From positions 62,001 through 126,000 of the forward strand of contig CAJNDS010002659.1 of NCBI GenBank assembly GCA_905221605.1: a DNA stretch of 64,000 nt, given 5' to 3'. Origin of the DNA: Symbiodinium natans (taxonomy: Eukaryota; Sar; Dinophyceae; Suessiales; Symbiodiniaceae). Below the pieces are notes generated by a model. That model did no database searches, was not told the DNA's origin, and saw only the letters and a list, made by a program, of their open reading frames with translations. Both the position numbers and the translations under genes were made by a program. This document shows positions 59,376 through 64,000 of the stretch, in pieces (within the stretch, counting starts at the first letter, position 1; each line of letters starts with the position of its first letter).

Positions 59376-59424
59376 TTAGGGGCCATCTGCTTGAAGGTTC
59401 CATGGTAGGTATAGGTAGGGTCCT

Positions 59425-59540
59425 ATGGCGACAGGGAAGTATGGTGGAGGCTTTAAAGATTTCTCGACAGCCTCAACAACGTTCGAGTGTAAATACCGAG
59501 AGCTCTCTAACATGATGCAGAACATGATGCAGAAGAACAG
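59425..59540 (+). CDS. Coding exon, possible gene start
   Basis: ATG 59425 opens MATGKYGGGFKDFSTASTTF; it continues ECKYRELSNMMQNMMQKN to donor |GTGTGG. Alternatively internal, from acceptor CTCGACAG| at 59471. Confidence 0.6.
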
Positions 59541-59761
59541 GTGTGGGGTGCAGTGCTTCGCGTTTAGGGCGTGTGTCAGTGCGCACGTGCGCGCGGGGAG
59601 TGCGTTGTTTTTCGCACGCACGCATAGCTTTGCGGCCCACCCCCCACCCCAACTAGTCTCTTCTAGGTTGAGGGTTCTACTCCCCGCCAATTTTTTCAGC
59701 AAGGGGGCTGTTTTGGTTTTGGGTTTTTTGGAGGTCTGAGTCTGAAAAAACTCCTCTGCAG

Positions 59762-60045
59762 AGGCCAAGGAGGGGCGCGTGCCACGGGGTCCCAGAAAAG
59801 TCCCGGGCCCCAGTAGCGAACTGCGAACCGCGATCATGTATGGGCCTTTTCTGGTTTCAAACATAGTTGAACATGATGACATTCTACACGTTTTTCAGAG
59901 TCGGACAAGATCCTTCGAGATCTCGTTACATGTTGAAAGAAGCCCAGGAGTGTGGGATGCTTCGGCCATCTACTATCCACCGCTCGCGCTAGCGAGCTCT
60001 CAGAACATGAATATGGATTGGTGTAAAACAAGTCATCGGACTTGA
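59762..60045 (+). CDS. Large coding exon
   Basis: Acceptor CCTCTGCAG|; AKEGRVPRGPRKVPGPSSEL, then IMYGPFLVSNIVEHDDILHV, to TGA at 60043. A GT near 60019 could end it earlier. Third-position pattern is weaker than for 44875-45390. Confidence 0.55.
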
Positions 60046-60256
60046 CATTTGGTTCGGAGGCTTAAGGCCCAACACCTTCACACAATTCCTTGCCGTAGCT
60101 TCTTGAGTGGCAAAACCAAAAATGCGCACTCGTGATGGCTTTGTGTGTTTTGCTTTCCCTGGACGGAGATTGAGAATGACGTACATGTATTATAGAAACG
60201 AGAGTTTCGTTTTTGTGGTGAACGCCTCAGAGAGTTTTCATGGTGTTGTGCCGCAG

Positions 60257-60399
60257 GCGCCGAGGCCCTGAAATCTGAAAGGATTACTGGCTTTACTTCA
60301 AAAAACCCTTCAAGCCCGAAACCTTCAGTCCTAAATGCCGCGAAGTTCCCGAAACTTCTAAACCACCCGGAGGATGATGGAAGAAAACATGATCGATGA
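60257..60399 (+). CDS. Coding exon, possible gene end
   Basis: Acceptor GTGCCGCAG|; AEALKSERITGFTSKNPSSP then KPSVLNAAKFPKLLNHPEDD and TGA, 46 codons. Confidence 0.6.
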
Positions 60400-60439
60400 G
60401 GCCGGCCTCGCCCGAGCTCCCGCAACCCCACACCCTAAG

Positions 60440-60590
60440 GTGTTTGGGGGTTTAGGGTTTAGGGTTTGGGTTTTAGGGTTTAGGGTCTAGGGTCTAGGGT
60501 TTAGGGTTTAGGGTTTAGGGTTTAGGGTTTAGGGTTTGGGTTTTCGGGTTTTAGAGTTTAGGGTTTAGGGTTTAGGGTTTGGGGTACAGT
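60440..60590. repeat. (TTTAGGG)n array
   Basis: TTTAGGG with GGTCTAGG and TTTTCGGG variants. Confidence 0.95.
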
Positions 60591-60676
60591 GGAGTTGACA
60601 CTTTAGTGATGATGGGCTTCTATGCTGAGCCTTCAGTCTATATAAACCCATATCCGTCCCAGCTCTGAATTCGGAG

Positions 60677-60818
60677 GATCCTGCTTAACAACCTGAAGCG
60701 CCACCGGGGCCTAGAATTCCCTCACCCACACCTCAAAATCTTAATCGCCGAAAACGCAGTGAAAATCCAGCACTTCCCCGGCGTGCACCCCAAGGCCCCA
60801 AAAGCCCTAGAAAGCTGA
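60677..60818 (+). CDS. Possible coding exon
   Basis: Acceptor TTCGGAG|; ILLNNLKRHRGLEFPHPHLK then ILIAENAVKIQHFPGVHPKA, open 46 codons to TGA. Confidence 0.5.
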
Positions 60819-60905
60819 TAAGGAAGCCCTAAACCCTGAACCACTTCACTGACTACCCTTCTACCTTTTCAAAAAGCATACCAGTCAATTCCACTCTGTT
60901 TGTGT

Positions 60906-60965
60906 ACCCTAAACCCTAAACCCTAAACCCTAAACCCTAAACCCTAAACCCTAAACCCCAAACCC
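60906..60965. repeat. (CCCTAAA)n array
   Basis: About eight units upstream of the exon at 60990. Confidence 0.95.
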
Positions 60966-60989
60966 GGGCCAAAAACTCGACGAGTCCAG

Positions 60990-61075
60990 GACGACACCGA
61001 GGCAAAGCAGCGGCGGGAGTTCCTGGAGCCTGAGGAGCAGGAGGCCGGGAGGAATCGCCCCCTTAGGAAGGAGTT
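60990..61075 (+). CDS. Acidic coiled-coil coding exon
   Basis: Acceptor GAGTCCAG|, donor TT|GTTTAGGG. It reads DDTEAKQRREFLEPEEQEAG then RNRPLRKE. Confidence 0.75.
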
Positions 61076-61180
61076 GTTTAGGGTTTAGGGTTTAGGGTAT
61101 AGGGTTTAGGGTTTGGGTTTTGGGTTTTGGGTTTTGCGTTTTGGGTTTTGGGTTTTGGGTTTTGGGTTTGGGTTTAGCTA
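61076..61180. repeat. TTTAGGG then TTTTGGG array
   Basis: Starts at the donor; the second half is a block of TTTTGGG. Confidence 0.95.
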
Positions 61181-61207
61181 TAGGGGCCTCAATAATTAGA
61201 ATAGCTT

Positions 61208-61239
<32 letters not shown>

Positions 61240-61262
61240 CTTATAGTATAATTCTATAGGGG
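61178..61262. mobile_element. Hairpin element family F, copy F3
   Basis: AGGGGCCTCAATAATTAGAA on the left, TATAGTATAATTCTATAGGG on the right, with a T-run/G-run junction inside. Confidence 0.5.
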
Positions 61263-61308
61263 CCATAAGCTTGGTCTTCGTCCGACCCGCATGCTTTAGC
61301 CCCCTCAG

Positions 61309-61368
61309 GAGCCAGTAGGTTCTAAGGGGAGTATAGGGAGAAAGAGCATCAAAGGAAGGGCTCTCAAG
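61309..61368 (+). CDS. Basic coding exon
   Basis: Acceptor CCCCTCAG|, donor |GTTTCAGG. 20 codons: EPVGSKGSIGRKSIKGRALK. Confidence 0.6.
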
Positions 61369-61554
61369 GTTTCAGGGCTTTGGGTTTCGGGTGCATTTTG
61401 GGTGCGAGAGTATATGGTTTTTTGCCGGTCTTGACGTGTATTTGGGCTTCCTGCTCTCGGGGGCTCGGTGCTTTGGGTGTTTAGTCTTAGGATCCCAAAC
61501 GCCCCAGCCTCAGACACCAGTTCTGAAGAGGGAATTGCTCCACAAGCCTTGATG

Positions 61555-61640
61555 AACCCTCAACCCTGAACCCTGAACCCTAAACCCTAAACCCTAAACC
61601 CTAAACCCTAAACTGTAAACCCTAAACCCTAAGCCCTCAA
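61555..61640. repeat. (CCCTAAA)n array
   Basis: About 12 units with CCCTGAA at the left. Confidence 0.93.
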
Positions 61641-61716
61641 TTCCGTAAACAGCCTCGGACCCTGAGCCGAACAACTGTCGCCCTCAACCTCAAACCGCCG
61701 CGGTTCTGCCCCACAG

Positions 61717-61746
61717 GAAGCCACTCGTCAGAAGGCCTGGATTGGG
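61717..61746 (+). CDS. Short coding exon
   Basis: Acceptor GCCCCACAG|, donor |GTAGATC. 10 codons: EATRQKAWIG. Confidence 0.55.
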
Positions 61747-62265
61747 GTAGATCATTTGGGGTAATAGGGAAGTAGGGTATTAGGGAGTTTGGGCAAAAGG
61801 GGTAGGGTTGAGGGCTTGGGGGTAGGGCTTGTGGAAGGGATTCAACTACGTGATGAAATGTGAGATGAAATGTGAGATGACTTGATTGGGGGACTTAGAG
61901 GCGTGCGTAGTCGCACCCTTGTTGTGGTTTAGAGTGCCTTTCGGGGCCTCTTGGGGTAGGATTTGGAGTTGAAAAGTCTTGTTGAATGGAGGCCAACGGA
62001 GCACGAGCATCTTCAGGGATATGGTTCCGGAGTGTGGGCGTGTTTTTTCCTTCACTCTTGTGCTGCGCTTCAAAATACTAATGAGACAAGGGAAAAGAAG
62101 ACAGTATGGTACTGTAGAATCATGTCCTAATCATTCTATTGGCATTGCAGGGCTTATACGATTTTTTAAAGGGTCTTATAGGAATTTACAGGGTTCGTAA
62201 GATTTTATGAGGGCTTTGCTTCAGAAGGGTCTCTATTCCGAGGCTCTTCCTCCTGCCGGGCCCTA
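61747..62265. other. Intron
   Basis: GATGAAATGTGA tandem near 61852-61880. Open frames on both strands lack splice support. Confidence 0.4.
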
Positions 62266-62340
62266 GGAAAACTATGGGAACTGGGAAGGGGCCGAGTCGC
62301 TGAACCACCCCCCCAAAATGAAGACTTTAGGGCCTTTTTG
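62266..62340 (+). CDS. Coding exon
   Basis: Acceptor GCCCTAG|, donor TGG|GTTTAGGG. 25 codons: ENYGNWEGAESLNHPPKMKT then LGPFW. Confidence 0.6.
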
Positions 62341-62440
62341 GGTTTAGGGTTTAGGGTTTAGGGTTTAGGGTTAGGGTTTTAGGGTTTAGGGTTTAGGGTT
62401 TAGGGGTTAGGGGTTAGGGGTTTAGGGCTTAGGGCTGCAG
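62340..62440. repeat. (TTTAGGG)n array
   Basis: Starts at the donor of the preceding exon; includes TTAGGGG variants. Confidence 0.95.
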
Positions 62441-62792
62441 TTAGGATGCCCTCCCCCAGGTGGTGCTAAAATCAGGGGGGGGGGGGGGGGGCCCTTGTCT
62501 TCTCAGGTGAATGGTGAGCCTCTTGGACTCAGGGTGTGGGGGCTTGGGGCTTTGGGACTGTCTGGGTTTCGGACAGCCCTTAGCCCTCCATGAAACTTCG
62601 ACATCTGCACCCTGTGTTGCCATGCAAGCGCAGGTCGTCATCCAAGAGGAGGCCGTGTGAACATGCAGAGGGCGTCAGGGTTTCTCATACAGGGTTTGCG
62701 GCATCGGACTTGGATTTGTTGCCTGTATGCTCCAGAGCGTTCCTGCTGGCTGTTGGCTTAGTTCTGGGTGCAGGCAGAATATATAGGGGTCG

Positions 62793-62884
62793 GAAGAATT
62801 ACTACTAATATTCCCTTCTGGTCCCTCTATAATTATACCATAAGAACCCCCCCACCCCCCAAAACCCAATTCTAATGTTTAAGG
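62793..62884. mobile_element. Hairpin element family F, copy F2
   Basis: ACTACTAATATTCCCTTCTG to CCAATTCTAATGTTTAAGG; compare F1 at 44352. Confidence 0.5.
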
Positions 62885-62894
62885 CCCCCGAAAC

Positions 62895-62960
62895 CCTGAG
62901 CCCTGAACCCCAAACCCTAAACCCTAAACCCCAAACCCCAAACCCTAAACCCTAAACCCA
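62895..62960. repeat. (CCCTAAA)n array
   Basis: About nine units, several CCCCAAA, upstream of the exon at 62965. Confidence 0.93.
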
Positions 62961-62964
62961 GCAG

Positions 62965-63074
62965 GGAAGGCGGGCTTCGGCGAGCTCATTCGATGTAAGG
63001 TTCCGGTTCGAGGATCCATGGCCTGGTACAAGGACTTCCGATCTTCGTGCGCTCGCTCAAGCTTGGGGACCTCT
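62965..63074 (+). CDS. Coding stretch, frame uncertain
   Basis: Acceptor CCCAGCAG|, donor |GTTCCC. Unspliced frame: KAGFGELIRCKVPVRGSMAW. The part from 63013 also reads IHGLVQGLPIFVRSLKLGDL in another frame, which is more protein-like but would need an 18-bp intron. Confidence 0.5.
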
Positions 63075-63089
63075 GTTCCCATAATTCCC

Positions 63090-63212
63090 TAGGTTTAGGG
63101 TTTAGGGTTTAGGGTTTAGGGTTTAGGGTTTAGGGTTTAGGGTTTAGGGTTTAGGGTTTAGGGTTCAGGGTTTAGGGTTTAGGGTTTAGGGTTTAGGGTT
63201 TAGGGTTTAGGG
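63090..63212. repeat. (TTTAGGG)n array
   Basis: About 17 units with one TTCAGGG. TTCCCATAATTCCC occurs on both sides of the array. Confidence 0.96.
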
Positions 63213-63255
63213 TTCCCATAATTCCCGGCCTGGCTGGGATTGTGAACCTCAGGCC

Positions 63256-63384
63256 TCAGGGACGTAAGAAGTCCACCACATCAGGATGGGTCTCAAAGCC
63301 TCGGGGGCTGCAGTGCAATCCTTGCAGTTCTAGCACTAGCTTGTGTGCTGCTTCTGTTGCTTGCTGCACCTGCCGCGGTAGCTC
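63256..63384 (-). CDS. Minus-strand gene, terminal exon
   Basis: Acceptor TTCTGTAG|, 42 codons and TGA: ELPRQVQQATEAAHKLVLEL then QGLHCSPRGFETHPDVVDFL. In phase with the exon at 63614-63853 across a 229-bp intron that has no telomeric array. Confidence 0.75.
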   Translation of the reverse strand, partial: ELPRQVQQATEAAHKLVLELQGLHCSPRGFETHPDVVDFLRP

Positions 63385-63613
63385 CTACAGAAAAGGGGAG
63401 ATGAGATGTTTGTAAGATGGCTATCCCTGGCGTCAGGGATTTGCGGTTAGATTTTTCAGTTGCTTACCACAAGGTCCCTAGACCCAAACTTCAAACTGCA
63501 GTCCACCCACCTCCTAGCCCCGAGGCACAAAACCCCTCCTGCAAGAGAGACGTTTGGAGAGAGCCTTCCTTTGCCCAAGAGCTTCCGCCCCCTGCCAGAC
63601 GCTGACTGAATAC

Positions 63614-63853
63614 TTTGCCACGCTCGGTGAGATCGCGCGCAACGTCGCCCGACCGCATTGGGTGAGACCTTGCAGAGAGGACGTTCGCTTCGAGAGTGCT
63701 GGGGTATTCGCCGGCGCCTGCATTTCCAAAATCCGTGAGGCAATGCAAGAACTTATCAAAGCCCTCCAACCGGGAACAGGGTTCTTTGGTGATCAAGCGG
63801 CCTGCCAGCCCCAGGTTTTCAAGAATCAGATCTTCCAGGCGGGTGCACCTCAT
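63614..63853 (-). CDS. Minus-strand gene, upstream exon
   Basis: From ATG 63853 to donor |GTATTC: MRCTRLEDLILENLGLAGRL, then CLTDFGNAGAGEYPSTLEAN, ending DLTERGK, 80 codons. The exon may begin at ATGAG|G instead. No family recognised; no telomeric array in the intron, unlike the plus-strand genes. Confidence 0.7.
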
Positions 63854-63867
63854 GAACCCAAGTTCAT

Positions 63868-64000
63868 AGGAATAGGAATGGCAATGGTAATAGCAATAGC
63901 AATAGCAATAGGAATAGCAATCGTAATAGTAATAGTACTCGACATAGTACTAGTAATAGTAATAGCAATAGCAATACTCATAGTAATACTAGTAATACTA
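63868..64000. repeat. AATAGC/AATAGT microsatellite
   Basis: Imperfect six-base repeats running to the window end, on the 5' side of the minus-strand gene. Confidence 0.9.

Noticed and set aside
62995-63012. 18-bp intron joining 62994 to 63013
   Set aside because: GT...AG ends and phase fit, but 18 bp is shorter than any intron I would accept without transcripts.
1-64000. tRNA or rRNA genes
   Set aside because: No cloverleaf with conserved arms or rRNA core sequence was recognised on either strand by eye.

Overview
The window looks like nuclear DNA of a dinoflagellate (Symbiodinium/Polarella-like). Four things point that way. TTTAGGG-type telomere repeats are everywhere. Candidate introns often begin with GC as well as GT. 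An 11-base match to the dinoflagellate spliced leader sits inside one reading frame. There is also an RCC1/HERC-like gene with an N-terminal ubiquitin-like segment and a CxC...CxxC zinc ribbon of a kind I associate with dinoflagellate proteins. No tRNA, rRNA, CRISPR or bacterial operon features were seen. One assembly gap of 100 N lies at 32771-32870.

Most of the window is a chain of very short plus-strand exons (about 20-130 nt) separated by introns loaded with telomere-type repeats. Typically a (CCCTAAA)n array ends just before an exon and a (TTTAGGG)n array begins just after it, so each intron carries inverted telomeric arrays. Often the array supplies the splice signal itself: donor G|GTTTAGGG, acceptor CCCTAG| or CCCCAG|. 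Several introns are exactly bounded by terminal inverted repeats (TIRs) of dispersed hairpin families, called A, B and C here, and the flanking exons join in phase (12630-12842, 25195-25353, 52231-52434). These look like introner elements whose interiors have expanded telomere-type arrays. I regard this as the main finding.

Layout. 1-6 kb: arrays with a few exons, partly coiled coil. 6.2-7.2 kb: minus-strand coding segments. 7.3-9.0 kb: AT-rich hairpin repeats and a TTTCTCTC microsatellite. 9.1-30.1 kb: dense micro-exons, mostly coiled coil, with zinc-binding exons near 21.7, 23.0 and 25.4 kb. 30.6-32.3 kb: an intronless but disrupted RCC1-repeat gene. 32.4-32.9 kb: a hAT-like non-autonomous element around the gap. 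33-36.9 kb: more micro-exons. 37-38.1 kb: a TTATTAC-type microsatellite flanked by nine palindromes. 38-47 kb: micro-exons, two minisatellites and a 172-codon uninterrupted exon. 48-49 kb: genes on both strands. 50-63 kb: further plus-strand exons, including a Tudor-like gene at 53.8-54.7 kb. 63.3-63.9 kb: a two-exon minus-strand gene.

Exons were called by reading between arrays for an AG acceptor, an open frame with protein-like composition, and a GT/GC donor. Phase agreement between neighbours was checked where noted. Without transcripts, exact boundaries, gene limits and which exons belong together remain uncertain. Many stop codons listed as gene ends could lie in introns.
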